Positions 16,603-26,346 of a stretch of DNA of 64,000 nt are shown one piece after another (position 1 is the first letter of the stretch; every line of letters starts with the position of its first letter). The stretch is from positions 86,587-150,586 of the forward strand of contig NZ_JACJSP010000010.1 of the NCBI RefSeq assembly GCF_014698235.1. The letters are read 5' to 3'. Position numbers and translations under genes: made by a program. The notes beneath the pieces were generated by a model. That model was not told the origin of the DNA, searched no databases, and worked only from the letters and a program-made list of their open reading frames with translations. This DNA comes from Limnothrix sp. FACHB-406. Lineage in GTDB: Bacteria > Cyanobacteriota > Cyanobacteriia > CACIAM-69d.

Positions 16603-17529
16603 CTAGGTTCTCGGATCCGTTTTCCAAAGCACCATAAAAGCGCCACTACTATTGGTCAGCTTCACCAAACTGAAAAAGAAAGTAATCCCACCGGTATTTT
16701 TAGCCATGAACAATTTGGATCCGCCGTAGTTGGGATCCATTTCCGTGACTTCAAATCCCAGTTTTTGCGACAGGGTTGGCTCAATGTAATCCAAATAAGC
16801 AGCATTGGCAGACATTTGAGGAATTGCCAACGAGGCAAAGGCCCCGCGATCGACCAAAATTTGGCCATCGGCTCCCACAAAATCCCCATAAATTCCCTCA
16901 GGAATAGTTTCAGGAATACTGACCATAAATTCCTGAAGCGTGGCCTCATCATTCGTGCCACTTTCCAGCAATTTAGCCAGGATTTCTTTGCTTAATTCAT
17001 CCACCAATCCCTTGCCGCTGCCGGTGCTGTCGCCGCCCGCCTGATTCACGGGGGGCGTGTTGACTGGTGGCGTATTGGCTAAGGGATCTTCGCCTTGGGG
17101 ATCGGGCTTGGGGGTGGGTTCCGGCTTTGCGGTGGGGGTGGGTTTGGCTGGTTCCGTAGGCTGGGGTTTGGGTTTGGGCGGCGTGGCTACCAACGCGGGC
17201 GATCGCCTGGGGGGCGTGGCTTTGGGCTTTTGGGGCTTCGGTTTTGGGGGCTTGGGCTTGGCGTTTTTGGGTTTTTGAGGCTTCGGTTTTGGGGGGGCGG
17301 CGCTCAATTGGGAAACCTTAATCACTTCCTTGGGGGGCTGTTTTTCGGTTTCAGTGCGATCGGGTGTGGGCAACATCAACACCGCCACATGCAACCCGAT
17401 CGCCACAAACAGCAATGGCCGATTGCACAGGTTCAGCAAATAGGGAATCGATCGCTGAATCTGTTTCCACTGGTTGGCAGCCCAGGGTAGGGAATCAAGT
17501 TTAAAGTTCAGCATTGGTGAAGAACCCAT
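16603..17529 (-). CDS. TonB-like protein with Pro/Lys-rich spacer
   Basis: 308 residues. One N-terminal membrane helix (PLLFVAIGLHVAVLMLP, about 38-54), then a long Pro-Lys region (PPKPKPQKPKNAKPKPPKP and similar, about 80-145) like the periplasm-spanning arm of TonB. A C-terminal globular domain follows (FMVSIPETIPEGIYGDFV, TLSQKLGFEVTEMDPNYGG). The tail is not a textbook TonB C-terminal domain, so the assignment rests on architecture. exbB and two exbD genes lie about 5.4 kb away across the pst operon. The start may be the ATG at 17529 or at 17514. Confidence 0.65.
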   Translation of the reverse strand: MGSSPMLNFKLDSLPWAANQWKQIQRSIPYLLNLCNRPLLFVAIGLHVAVLMLPTPDRTETEKQPPKEVIKVSQLSAAPPKPKPQKPKNAKPKPPKPKPQKPKATPPRRSPALVATPPKPKPQPTEPAKPTPTAKPEPTPKPDPQGEDPLANTPPVNTPPVNQAGGDSTGSGKGLVDELSKEILAKLLESGTNDEATLQEFMVSIPETIPEGIYGDFVGADGQILVDRGAFASLAIPQMSANAAYLDYIEPTLSQKLGFEVTEMDPNYGGSKLFMAKNTGGITFFFSLVKLTNSSGAFMVLWKTDPRT

Positions 17530-17572
17530 GGGAGGCGATCGTCCAAGTGAGTAATGGCAACCGGTCTAAATA

Positions 17573-17655
17573 GCAATCAAAATCAAAGCCAAAATCAAAG
17601 CCAAAATCAAAGTCAAGGCCAAAGTTAAAATCAAAGCCAAAATCAAAAGCAACGC
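17573..17655. repeat. tandem AAAATCAAAGCC-type repeats
   Basis: About six or seven imperfect copies of a 12-base unit (AAAATCAAAGCC and variants) in the gap between pstB and the TonB-like gene. Translated leftward it would give a GFDFGFDF low-complexity peptide, which I do not regard as a gene. Confidence 0.8.
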
Positions 17656-17698
17656 CAATTAACAGTTCAGCAATGAATGCTAAAAATCTCAAAATTCT

Positions 17699-18502
17699 TT
17701 AGCCAACACTGCCCGATAAATAGGATTGGGTCAGTGGATCTTGTGGTTCAGCAAACAGCTTTGTCGTTTTTTGAAATTCCACAAGTTTTCCCAAATACAT
17801 AAAAGCGGCATAGTCTGAAAACCGTGCTGCCTGCTGCAAGCTGTGGGTCACAATCAAGATCGTGACTTGGGCTTTCAGTTGCCGCATTAATTCTTCAATA
17901 TGCGCCGTTGACATTGGATCCAACGCAGAGGTTGGCTCGTCAAATAACACTAAATCGGGGTTGGTTACGAGGGCACGAGCAATGCAAAGCCGCTGTTGTT
18001 GACCACCGGAAAGATTAAAAGCCGGCTCTTTTAGGCGATCTTTTACCTCATGCCAAAGGGCGGCTGATTTGAGGGCCGCTTCCACCTTTTCATCCAAGTC
18101 CGATCGCTGAGTTCGACCCTGAACCCGTAAACCGTAGGCTACATTTTCATAAACCGATTTTGGAAAAGGGTTCGGTTTCTGAAAAACCATCCCAATTCGC
18201 ATCCGCACCTCGATCGGGTCAATGGTGGGACTGAGAATATTGTGTCGTTGATCTAAGAGAATTTCGCCCCGATAGCGATTGTTAGGATATAGATCATGCA
18301 TTCGGTTAAAACACCGCAGCAAGGTTGTTTTGCCGCACCCCGAAGGCCCCATGAGGGCTGTAATTTGCCGATCGGGAATCGCAAGGTTGATATCTTTCAG
18401 CACCTGGGACTGGCCGTAGTAGAAATCAAGCGATCGCACTTCGGCTTTAATGGGAAATTGGCTATCAAGTCGCTGCATAGTCTGTGAACTGCTGGTTACC
18501 AT
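17699..18502 (-). CDS. pstB: phosphate ABC transporter ATP-binding protein PstB
   Basis: 267 residues; energises high-affinity phosphate import at the inner membrane. Walker [21 protein letters not shown], the PstB-specific [14 protein letters not shown] and [21 protein letters not shown] (Q-loop), signature [17 protein letters not shown], Walker [14 protein letters not shown] and the H-loop [19 protein letters not shown]. The ATG overlaps the pstA stop by 7 bases, so translation is coupled. Last gene of the leftward pstS-C-A-B operon; no phoU follows. Confidence 0.97.
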   Translation of the reverse strand: MVTSSSQTMQRLDSQFPIKAEVRSLDFYYGQSQVLKDINLAIPDRQITALMGPSGCGKTTLLRCFNRMHDLYPNNRYRGEILLDQRHNILSPTIDPIEVRMRIGMVFQKPNPFPKSVYENVAYGLRVQGRTQRSDLDEKVEAALKSAALWHEVKDRLKEPAFNLSGGQQQRLCIARALVTNPDLVLFDEPTSALDPMSTAHIEELMRQLKAQVTILIVTHSLQQAARFSDYAAFMYLGKLVEFQKTTKLFAEPQDPLTQSYLSGSVG

Positions 18503-19437
18503 TTGATTCCTTGACGCAGACGATAGCGGAGATAAATTGCAAGGCCATTCATCAGCAAAGTCATGGTCATTAACACTGTGCCTGCTGCTGCCGCGTTAAC
18601 CTGAAATTCAGGATTGGGCCGAGAAACCCAATTGAACATTTGAATTGGCATCACGGTGAAGGGAGAATTCAACCATTCCCAGGACACAAAAGGTGGCTTG
18701 CCTTGAAAAGGAGACTCGGGCAAAAAGGCAATGAAGGTTAAAGCACCAATTGTGATCAAGCTAGAGGTTTCACCAATCGCCCGCGACAAACCAATGATCG
18801 TTCCCGTCAAAATGCCCCCGATCGAGTAGGGCAAAACATGGTGCCAAATCACTTGCCATTGGGTGGCTCCCACCGCATAGGCTGCCTCGCGAACCATTTG
18901 CGGAATCGATCGCAAGGACTCTCGCGTGGTCACAATTACGATCGGCAAAATCAACAGCGCCAGCGTGCAACCAGCCGTTAAAACACTACGCCCAAACTTG
19001 AATTCATAGACAAACACACCCAAGGCCAAGAGTCCATAAATAATGGAAGGAACTCCAGCCAAGTTGGTGACGTTTATCTCAATCAATTCTGACAGCCAAT
19101 TTTTGCGAGCATATTCTTCCAAATAAATACCCGCTGCTACCCCGATCGGCACTGCCACAATGGCAGTCACCGAAATCACTAACAAACTGCCAACCCAAGC
19201 GGCTAAAATACCGGCGCGTTCTGGGCGGCGGCTGGCAAAAGCCGTGAAAAATTCCCAGGTACTGAGCCTTGGCCAGCCACTCATGGCCATATGAATAATC
19301 AAGGCTGCCAGGGTGAACAATGCCACCATAATTGCCACCAAACCCATCACCATAAAGCCCAGATTCAGCAGCTTGCGTTGATGGAGTTGGTGACCCAATT
19401 GGGGTGTAATGAGGTCTGAAAATTTGGCAGCTAACAT
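18496..19437 (-). CDS. pstA: phosphate ABC transporter permease PstA
   Basis: 313 residues with six predicted membrane helices: the first is in [23 protein letters not shown], and the core lies in the MetI-type permease fold. The coupling-helix region [23 protein letters not shown] is the EAA loop that contacts PstB. Other family blocks: [15 protein letters not shown] ([13 protein letters not shown]), [20 protein letters not shown] and [17 protein letters not shown]. The start codon overlaps the pstC stop (TGATG). Confidence 0.96.
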   Translation of the reverse strand: MLAAKFSDLITPQLGHQLHQRKLLNLGFMVMGLVAIMVALFTLAALIIHMAMSGWPRLSTWEFFTAFASRRPERAGILAAWVGSLLVISVTAIVAVPIGVAAGIYLEEYARKNWLSELIEINVTNLAGVPSIIYGLLALGVFVYEFKFGRSVLTAGCTLALLILPIVIVTTRESLRSIPQMVREAAYAVGATQWQVIWHHVLPYSIGGILTGTIIGLSRAIGETSSLITIGALTFIAFLPESPFQGKPPFVSWEWLNSPFTVMPIQMFNWVSRPNPEFQVNAAAAGTVLMTMTLLMNGLAIYLRYRLRQGIKW

Positions 19438-20363
19438 CAGTAACGCTCGCGATAACGTTTTGTCAGTAAGTGACCAATAATGTTCAGGACAAGGGTTAAA
19501 AGAACCAGCGTTAATCCTGCGGCAAAAATGGTTTGATATTGCAAAGTGCCGTGGGGCAAATCGCCCATACTGACCTGCACAATGTAGGCGGTGATGGTGG
19601 CAGCTTGCTCAAAGGGATTGAAGGTGAGGGTGGGTTGCAACCCCGCCGCGATCGTCACGATCATCGTTTCCCCCAAGGCGCGGGATGTGCCCAAAATATA
19701 GGCGGACATAATCCCGGAAATAGCTGACGGAAACACCACTTTCAACGCCGTTTGTAGCTTGGTTGCCCCCATGGCATAGGATCCCTCGCGCAGGGTATTG
19801 GGCACGGCTTGCATGGCATCTTCACTGATGGAACTCACCAGCGGAATAATGGCTAATCCCATGACTGCGCCCGCGCTGATCATATTGAAACCAGGGAGCC
19901 AAGGAAGCACCTGTTGCAATAGGGGCGTGACTACCAACAGGGCAAAGTAGCCATAAACAACGCTGGGCACACCGGCTAATAATTCCAGCAGTGGTTTTAG
20001 AATTTCGCGCACCGTGGCGGGTGCAAATTCACTGGAATAAATGGCGATCGCAGTGCCGAAGGGAATGGCAATGAGCAAAGCCACAAAGGTGGTCGTTAAG
20101 GTTCCAGACAGCAGCGGCCAAATGCCATATTTAGGATCGCCAAACAGCGGTGTCCAGCGGGTTTCGGTAATGAATTCCCAAAGGGAAACTTGCTGAAAAA
20201 ACTGTAGGGATTCACCCACCAAAACGTAAAGAATGCCGAGCAGGGTGGCGATCGAAGAGAGGGCCGCCAGCAACAGCAACAGTTCGATCGCCCGTTCAGT
20301 CCAGCGCTGTCGATCGCGCGATCGCCGCCAAGGGTTGAGGGGAGTTGAATCTCGCAAAGCCAT
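19437..20363 (-). CDS. pstC: phosphate ABC transporter permease PstC
   Basis: 308 residues from the ATG at 20363 (an in-frame GTG at 20447 would add 28 residues without hydrophobic character). Six membrane helices with typical PstC blocks: FGTAIAIYSSEFAPATVREILKP, LLAGVPSVVYGYFALLVV, EGSYAMGATKLQTALKVVFPSA (EAA loop) and GTSRALGETMIVTIAAG. Pairs with PstA to make the phosphate channel. Confidence 0.95.
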   Translation of the reverse strand: MALRDSTPLNPWRRSRDRQRWTERAIELLLLLAALSSIATLLGILYVLVGESLQFFQQVSLWEFITETRWTPLFGDPKYGIWPLLSGTLTTTFVALLIAIPFGTAIAIYSSEFAPATVREILKPLLELLAGVPSVVYGYFALLVVTPLLQQVLPWLPGFNMISAGAVMGLAIIPLVSSISEDAMQAVPNTLREGSYAMGATKLQTALKVVFPSAISGIMSAYILGTSRALGETMIVTIAAGLQPTLTFNPFEQAATITAYIVQVSMGDLPHGTLQYQTIFAAGLTLVLLTLVLNIIGHLLTKRYRERY

Positions 20364-20537
20364 AGGTCTTGATATCAAAGGAGCAAGCGATCGACCCCAT
20401 CGGCAGACCGCTTGCCCCAGTTCATTCGGTTTGATTCGCTCAAGCACTGGGCCACCGTCGCGATCGACCCATAATCCCCAGTGGAGTTCGATCGATGCGC
20501 AGTTGCCCAGAGCCGCCTGCTATCTGGGCGATCGAGC

Positions 20538-21515
20538 CTACAGGCCCGCCCGCAACGGCTTGCGGCCCACTTCCCGTTGGCTCAAGCGTTGGGTTGCCGC
20601 TTGGTAGTCCGCATCCGGCAGCGGCACGTAGTCCACTTCCCGCACCAGACGAGTCGCATTCTTCAGGTAAAACTCCGAAAACTCGCGCACCTCCGCGCGA
20701 TCGAGCGCCGACTTCTTCACGTAGATGTAGATGGGGCGCGACAGCGGCTTATAGGTTCCGTCATTCACCGTTGCTACGGCCGGCATCACAGCACCCTTGC
20801 CCGAGTCAATGGCCACCGCCTTCACGCGGCTCTTGTTCAGGTCATAGTAGGCGAAGCCGAAATAGCCCAAGGCGTTTTGATCGCGCGAAACGCCCTGCAC
20901 CAAAACGTTGTCATCTTCGCTGGGCGTGTAGTCCGTGCGGCTCTTGTTGTCCTTGCCCAAAATCACTTCATTGAAGTAGTCAAACGTGCCCGAATCTGCA
21001 CCGGGGCCAAACAGCGTGAACTTCACATCCGGCCAGCCGGGACGAACTTGGCTCCACTTCGTAATTTTTCCTTCCGCAGCCCCTTCCCACATCGCCTTCA
21101 ATTCTGCGGTGGTCATGCTAGCGGCCCAAGTGTTGCGGGGGTTCACCACCACCGTCAGCGCATCGTAGGCAACTGGCAGTTCCACGTACTCAATTCCCTT
21201 GGCGGCGCAAGCCTGTTGCTCGCTTTCCTTAATCGGCCGCGATGCGTTGCTGATATCCAATTCACCGTTGCAGAACTTCTTGAAACCACCGCCGGTTCCC
21301 GAGATTCCAACCGTCACCCGCACCGCGCCCCGCTTGGAAGCTTGGAACTCTTCAGCCACCGCTTCCGTAATGGGGAACACCGTGCTCGACCCATCAATGG
21401 CGATCGTGTTGTTCTGGGACTGAGCGGCTTGGGTACCCCAGTTCGTAACAAATGCCAGCGCTGCCACTGCTCCGGCCAAAATCGCGCTCCGACGACGCAA
21501 CTTCGTAGAGATCAT
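20538..21515 (-). CDS. pstS: phosphate-binding periplasmic protein PstS
   Basis: 325 residues beginning [20 protein letters not shown], a signal peptide cleaved near TQAAQSQ. Phosphate-site blocks: [53 protein letters not shown] and [17 protein letters not shown]. It has no lipobox cysteine, so probably a soluble periplasmic receptor like cyanobacterial SphX/PstS. GGAGTG precedes the ATG at 21515; a longer GTG/ATG-type frame to 21569 lacks support. First gene of pstSCAB and the closest to a Pho box about 390 bases upstream. Confidence 0.96.
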   Translation of the reverse strand: MISTKLRRRSAILAGAVAALAFVTNWGTQAAQSQNNTIAIDGSSTVFPITEAVAEEFQASKRGAVRVTVGISGTGGGFKKFCNGELDISNASRPIKESEQQACAAKGIEYVELPVAYDALTVVVNPRNTWAASMTTAELKAMWEGAAEGKITKWSQVRPGWPDVKFTLFGPGADSGTFDYFNEVILGKDNKSRTDYTPSEDDNVLVQGVSRDQNALGYFGFAYYDLNKSRVKAVAIDSGKGAVMPAVATVNDGTYKPLSRPIYIYVKKSALDRAEVREFSEFYLKNATRLVREVDYVPLPDADYQAATQRLSQREVGRKPLRAGL

Positions 21516-21901
21516 AAACACTTCACTCCAGCACAAAGATTGATTACGAACACCAGCAACCCACCCCAAGACCCAGCCCGCAGCCGTCAGTCAATGTTCA
21601 AGCTCTGGCCCAATAGCGAAACCTTAAAACCATTGGCGATTGAAACTGCTGGCTCAGATCTTGGCCGCACTCAATTGGTGCGGAATTGATGCAGTCTTTT
21701 GTGTGATGCCAACAGAGCATCGACATTGCCTTGGGTTGGCTTGCGATTCATTGAAAATTTGCTGGCAATTGAATCACCGACTCAACACCTGTCTGCCTGA
21801 AGTGGGTGATCAAAAACAAACAAATTTCAAGAAGTTGTTAAAAAATTCCAACTTAGCAGCCTCATTATTTCGGAAATCGGTTATTGGAAGTCTGCTATTG
21901 A

Positions 21902-21929
21902 ATTAAGAATGGGTTAAAGAAAATTTAAG
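21902..21929 (-). promoter_or_regulatory. candidate Pho box (three 8-bp direct repeats, 11-bp period)
   Basis: Read leftward: CTTAAATT-TTC-TTTAACCC-ATT-CTTAATTC. Three units fitting YTTAAYYW-like repeats are separated by exactly 3 bases, so the TTAA cores (21903, 21914, 21925) are 11 apart. This is the spacing of the cyanobacterial PhoB/SphR-binding Pho box, and it faces pstS. A looser set of TTAA cores occurs at 22002, 22012 and 22023. The 387-base gap to the pstS ATG implies a long leader or a missed element. Confidence 0.65.
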
Positions 21930-22888
21930 CTCATTCTGGTTCGTCGTGAACTTCTAACAAAGTGACCAAAAATCGTGTAATTTCGCGTCTTACGCAAAAA
22001 TTTAATTACATTTAAACTTTTCTTAATTTAAGCAAGATTGACTTTAGACAAGAGCAATCAAAAACAGCTTTGAACGCCTAAATGGATTGATTAAGGTGCT
22101 CAATCAACCCTCATTAGTTCTCAATAGTCACATTTCCAGCTAAAAATCTGCACGACCCAATAGAATCGCCTAAGTTAAGAGCATTTCACGGGCGACTGTC
22201 GAAGCAGATTCGAGGGCTTCTTTCAAAATCCTTCCGAAGCAAAGCACTTCTAAAGCTTCCATACAGCCCTTACTTCGATTACTAAGCACAGTCGTCCGTA
22301 GGGTGGGCAGTGCCCACCAAACCGTTGCTTTATGGCATCTGCAATATGGCGTGCCAATAATTCTAGGTAAAGGTTGTATGATTCTTAGAAAGCATTTTAG
22401 AAAGTATTTTTAAAAAGCATTCTAGAGAGCATCTTTTCAAGAATTTCTCTTCTAAGAATTGCTGAAAAATTGCAAGCCAATTTCAGAATTTAATTTAACT
22501 GTATTGGTAAAATTCAGATTAGTTCTGGCTCCTTTTGTTTTTTCTTCTTGCATTAATTTCCTGGTTTTTCTTGCATTGTATTGACGAGTTGATCAGTGAA
22601 TTGATTGACCTGTGAATCAATGACACGAATGAACTGATAAATAATTGGTATTTTCTGATATTTTGTGATTGATTACGGACTCTGCCATCGCACTGAACCA
22701 ATCAGGCGAAGGCCGTGAGTTAAGGGTGCGATCGAACCTTGCAGCTACCCGGGGATCGGTTAGGACATCGATCAACTGACCAAATCGACTAACCAATGGG
22801 ATGCTTGGGACTGGTAGGGGCGATCGAGCGGGATCAATGGGAATCGGCAACGCTAGGTATCACAACGCTTTTGGGTTTTAGGGCGGCC
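21930..22888. other. long AT-rich intergenic stretch between pstS control region and exbB
   Basis: Almost 1 kb with no credible gene; the short frames present have no family features and poor codon use. It holds the second TTAA cluster, the hairpin at 22302, and degenerate repeats at about 22380-22465 built from TTAGAAAGCATT-like units. AT-richness contrasts with flanking genes. Confidence 0.5.
22302..22318. repeat. REP-like hairpin after CCGTAGGGTG
   Basis: GGTGGGCA-G-TGCCCACC is a perfect 8-bp stem. The preceding CCGTAGGGTG also precedes a hairpin at 54404-54460, so the two look like members of one dispersed repeat family. Confidence 0.55.
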
Positions 22889-23635
22889 ATGTCTCAGGTT
22901 TTTGATTTGCTGGTGAAAGGGGGGCCGGTCATGTGGCCCCTGCTGGGAATGTCGATCGCGACGGTGGCCGTGACCCTGGAGCGGGCAGTGTTTTGGGTGC
23001 GGTTAATGGCCCAGGAAGATCGCATTGTCCATGATGTATTGGCGGCGGCAAAGTATAGCCTGGAGGATGCAGCGATCACGGCTCGCGAGGCCCAAACCCT
23101 CCCGATCGGGCGATTTTTGTTGGCTCCCTTGATGTTGAAACAAGCCACCCCGGAAACGTTTAATTTGGCGCTGGAAACGGCCGCCGAACGGGAGTTCGTG
23201 AAAATGCGACGGGGCGATAAATTGCTGGAGACGATCGTGGCCGTTGCCCCCCTGCTGGGACTGCTGGGAACGGTGACGGGGCTAATTGCCACCTTCAATA
23301 ACTTGAACATTGGTGGCGGCGGCGACACCAAGGCCGCCACGGCCGCCGCAGCGGGGATCGGTGAAGCCCTGTTGACCACGGCCTTTGGCATGATTGTGGC
23401 GATTATGGCTTTGGTGGTGTTTCGGGTGTTGGTGGTGCTGCAATCTCAGCAAATTGACTACTTCACCGAGGTGGGCAGTCGCTTGGAGCTGATCTATCGC
23501 CAGGTTTGGTATGAACCCCTGTTCCCCACGCCAGACTTGCCCAGCGGTGGCGGTCGATCGCCCGGTGGGGAACGGCCAACCCATGGGTTTGACCCCTTGC
23601 CCTATGCCGATCGCCCGCCGTCGTTGGTGGATTAG
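22889..23635 (+). CDS. exbB: ExbB/MotA/TolQ-type proton channel protein
   Basis: 248 residues from the ATG at 22889. Three membrane helices: one near the N-terminus (GPVMWPLLGMSIATVAVTLERAV), then ETIVAVAPLLGLLGTVTGLIATF and GEALLTTAFGMIVAIMALVVF. The segment LGTVTGLIATFNNL and the conserved Thr/Ala face are ExbB/TolQ hallmarks. With ExbD it uses proton-motive force to drive a TonB- or TolA-like partner. It is first of an exbB-exbD-exbD operon. The Pro/Gly-rich C-terminal tail is longer than usual. Confidence 0.9.
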   Translation: MSQVFDLLVKGGPVMWPLLGMSIATVAVTLERAVFWVRLMAQEDRIVHDVLAAAKYSLEDAAITAREAQTLPIGRFLLAPLMLKQATPETFNLALETAAEREFVKMRRGDKLLETIVAVAPLLGLLGTVTGLIATFNNLNIGGGGDTKAATAAAAGIGEALLTTAFGMIVAIMALVVFRVLVVLQSQQIDYFTEVGSRLELIYRQVWYEPLFPTPDLPSGGGRSPGGERPTHGFDPLPYADRPPSLVD

Positions 23636-23664
23636 GAGTGGATTAGGACAGGAAACCAGGCCCC

Positions 23665-24075
23665 ATGCGACCCAAGACCCGATCGGCCAATCAGCTCCCA
23701 GATGTCAACCTCGTGCCGATGATGGACGTGTTGATGACGGTGCTCACGTTCTTTATTTTGGTGTCGATGACCCTGACCGGGGCGCAGATGCCCAACGTGC
23801 AGTTGCCCAAGGCCAAAACCTCAGCGGCGGCGACAGTTCCCAAGGATCCGCTGCTGGTGGGGCTAGACCAAAAAAAGCAGATTTTGCTGAATGACAAACC
23901 GGTGACCCCGGCGGAACTGGACCAAGCCGTGGCGGACTATTTTGCCAAACAGCCGGATGGGATGGTGGTGTTGAAGGCCGATCGCACCTTGCCGTTTCGA
24001 TCGATTGAAGAAGTCTTGACGCGCCTGAAAGCTGTGGGGGGCGATCGGGTCGGTCTTTCCTTCGAGCAGGGTTAA
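23665..24075 (+). CDS. exbD: ExbD/TolR-family protein (first copy)
   Basis: 136 residues. Short basic N-terminus, DVNLVPMMDVLMTVLTFFILVSM (single membrane helix with the essential proton-carrying aspartate in PMMDV) and a periplasmic ExbD domain (VPKDPLLVGLDQKKQILLND, GMVVLKADRTLPFRSIEEVLTRL). Partner of ExbB. The ATG is 29 bases after the exbB stop. Confidence 0.92.
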   Translation: MRPKTRSANQLPDVNLVPMMDVLMTVLTFFILVSMTLTGAQMPNVQLPKAKTSAAATVPKDPLLVGLDQKKQILLNDKPVTPAELDQAVADYFAKQPDGMVVLKADRTLPFRSIEEVLTRLKAVGGDRVGLSFEQG

Positions 24076-24171
24076 TCAACCGCCAGGCCGGTTAGTTCTT
24101 GTGGCCGTTGCCTGCCGCTGCCTTGTTCCTTTGGCGCTCATGCCCCCCTCAACCGGAGTGGATTCTCAACC

Positions 24172-24786
24172 ATGCGATCGCGCAATCGACAGACTCACCA
24201 CAAGCCCCCGGAAGTCAACCTTGTGCCGATGCTGGACGTGTTGATGACGGTGCTCACCTTTTTCATCATTTTGTCCATGGTGTTGGGCAGCCAAAACAGC
24301 CTGGAAGTGAACCTGCCCGCCAGCGGTGAGGATGCGCCTGCGGAACCCGACCAGGGGCCGCCGCCACCGCCCTTGTTGATTAAGCTGGATCGCCAGGGAC
24401 AAACGGTGGTGCTCGATCGCGCCATTCCCAAGGATCAACTCAAGGCGGATATTCAGAACTACCTCAAGAATCCCAAGGGTGTGGTGTTAATTCAGCCCGA
24501 TCGCAACTTGCCCTACGAAAAGGTGTTGCAGTTGGTCAGTGAGCTGCGGGCCGCCGGCCCCGATCGGGTCACCCTGGCGATCGGGGAAGAATGGGCAACG
24601 CCTGCGGAGAATGCCCCGGAAAGCGAAGCCGCATCGAATGCGGAAGCGGCCGCCCCGGCGGAAGATGCCACCAACGAAGCCACCAACGATGCCAACAACA
24701 ACGAAGCCGCCGAGGCAGAAACAGCCCCAGCGGCTTCGACTCCCGGCCGAGTGCTCTCGGATGTGCCGGACGTAACGAACGATTAG
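24172..24786 (+). CDS. exbD: ExbD/TolR-family protein (second copy) with acidic Ala/Asn-rich tail
   Basis: 204 residues. The first 130 mirror the preceding ExbD: EVNLVPMLDVLMTVLTFFIILSM with the aspartate in PMLDV, then LLIKLDRQGQTVVLDRAI and GVVLIQPDRNLPYEKVLQLV. An added 65-residue tail of Ala, Glu, Asn and Thr (NEATNDANNNEAAEAE) has no predicted fold. Paired ExbD proteins occur in bacteria where a hetero-oligomer drives one exporter or receptor. 96 bases after the first exbD. Confidence 0.9.
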   Translation: MRSRNRQTHHKPPEVNLVPMLDVLMTVLTFFIILSMVLGSQNSLEVNLPASGEDAPAEPDQGPPPPPLLIKLDRQGQTVVLDRAIPKDQLKADIQNYLKNPKGVVLIQPDRNLPYEKVLQLVSELRAAGPDRVTLAIGEEWATPAENAPESEAASNAEAAAPAEDATNEATNDANNNEAAEAETAPAASTPGRVLSDVPDVTND

Positions 24787-24813
24787 GAGAATCGGCCCCT
24801 GGAGAATCGGCCC

Positions 24814-26346
24814 CTAACGTCGGGCCCCCAAGAACGAGGGCGTGAGGTTCAGGTTTTCGGGCCCCCAGGCGGGAAACCAATTGGCCAGCAGCCGTTGATA
24901 GAGCCAAGCGCCCCCCACCCGCATCATGATCGAGGGATGAAATAGAGCTTGGGGAGAGAGGATCATGTGCTGGATTTTCCAGACAGTTTCATGGATGTCC
25001 TTGTGGGCATCGGTGAGATGCAAAACTCGCTCCAGATAAGCTTGCATCCAGCGCGTAGGGCGATCGGGTCGCGGCCCTTCGGTGGCGGGCCAACGCAGGT
25101 CTTCCCCCGTGGCCATCAACCAAGGCAACTGAATCACGCGGGCCAACTCTTGCCGGAACAGGTGGGTAAATTGTCCCCAATCTAAGCCCAGTTCCGATTG
25201 GGCCCGATCGAGACAATCACCCAAGGTCACCGCGCCGAGTGCGGCCCCGGTCATGCCCTGGCCATAAATTGGGTTGAAGGTGCAAACCGCATCCCCCAAC
25301 AGGGCCAGCCCGATCGGGAACGTGGCCAACTGTTCGTAATGTCGCCAGCGGTTAGCCGTGCCCCGATAGAGCTTGATGTCTGAAATCGGTTGCGCCGAGG
25401 CGATCGCCCGCGCAATGGCCGGATCCCGCAAGCTGCGAACAAAGGCCAGAAACCCTTCCTCATCGGCCGGGGGATAGTCGCCATTGGTTCCCGAAACCGT
25501 CACCACCCAGCGGTTACCCTCCACCGGATAGAGCACCCCGGCGCGGGGTTGGTGGGGCGGCTTGGCCCACAGCAAAATCGATTTCCAGGTGTTTTCCGGA
25601 TCCTGGGCCACCTGGGCCAAATAGTCGGCGGGCATTTGATACCAACGGCTGGCGTAACCCAACTTGGCATCGATCGTCACTTCCGGAACGGAGCCATAGC
25701 CCAACTGTTGCAGCCAGCGGGGCATTTGGGAATTGCGTCCCATGGCATCCACCACCAATTGGGCCCCCAAGAGGGTTTCCGTGGCCAAGGTGCTCACCAG
25801 GTTTTGGGCAGAGTTCCCTTCTAGGCGCACTCCCGTCACCCGATCGCCCGCCACCACTAGCCCTTGAACCGCAACCCCCGACATAAAAATCACGTTGGGA
25901 ATGGCCTGTAACCGTCGCCGCACCAAGTTTTCCAAGAGCGATCGGCTGCTGGTGCGGGTCACCAAATCCGATGAAACCCGTGGATTCCAACTGCCGAGGC
26001 CCATCATGGCGCAGTCGGCTGTCCAGTTCACTTCCACTGCTCCGGATGTGGCCAAATCATTGGCGAATCCAGGAAAGAGCGATTCCAAAATCTGCTGTCC
26101 CCGCGCCAACAGCACATGCACATGGTCAGCCTGGGGCGTGCCAGGGCGGCGATTGCACCAGGTTTCGTCCGGGGTTTCGGGTCGTTCCCAGGGGGTGGGC
26201 AGGGGATCCCGTTCCAAAACCAAGACGGTTTGGAAGCGATCGGCCAAAACTCGGGCGGCCAACAGACCCGCCAAACTTCCTCCGAGGACAATGGCGCGAT
26301 CGGGCTGCGAGTGGGTGGCCGCCGCCTGATCCATCACCGGATTCAT
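24814..26346 (-). CDS. FAD-dependent oxidoreductase, aromatic-ring hydroxylase-like fold
   Basis: About 510 residues. An N-terminal Rossmann motif (DRAIVLGGSLAGLLAARVLADRF with a trailing acid in VLERD) binds FAD. The C-terminal FAD block is LALLGDAVCTFNPIYGQGMTGAALGAVTLGD, typical of the PHBH/geranylgeranyl-reductase/halogenase superfamily. WYQMPADYLAQVAQDPENTW and similar blocks are found in bacterial hypotheticals of this superfamily. The frame runs to 26817, but that overlaps ppx; the ATGs at 26394, 26346 and 26334 are all plausible and 26346 is chosen. Substrate unknown. Divergent from ppx. Confidence 0.82.
   Translation of the reverse strand: MNPVMDQAAATHSQPDRAIVLGGSLAGLLAARVLADRFQTVLVLERDPLPTPWERPETPDETWCNRRPGTPQADHVHVLLARGQQILESLFPGFANDLATSGAVEVNWTADCAMMGLGSWNPRVSSDLVTRTSSRSLLENLVRRRLQAIPNVIFMSGVAVQGLVVAGDRVTGVRLEGNSAQNLVSTLATETLLGAQLVVDAMGRNSQMPRWLQQLGYGSVPEVTIDAKLGYASRWYQMPADYLAQVAQDPENTWKSILLWAKPPHQPRAGVLYPVEGNRWVVTVSGTNGDYPPADEEGFLAFVRSLRDPAIARAIASAQPISDIKLYRGTANRWRHYEQLATFPIGLALLGDAVCTFNPIYGQGMTGAALGAVTLGDCLDRAQSELGLDWGQFTHLFRQELARVIQLPWLMATGEDLRWPATEGPRPDRPTRWMQAYLERVLHLTDAHKDIHETVWKIQHMILSPQALFHPSIMMRVGGAWLYQRLLANWFPAWGPENLNLTPSFLGARR

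Noticed and set aside
17501..17692. Leftward frame with GFDFGFDFNFGLDFDF low-complexity peptide
   Set aside because: It is simply the translation of the AAAATCAAAGCC tandem repeats and overlaps the TonB-like gene's start; no gene features.
20481..21689. 402-codon rightward open frame opposite pstS
   Set aside because: Lies antisense to the clearly homologous pstS; His/Arg-rich composition is a shadow of GC-rich coding on the other strand.
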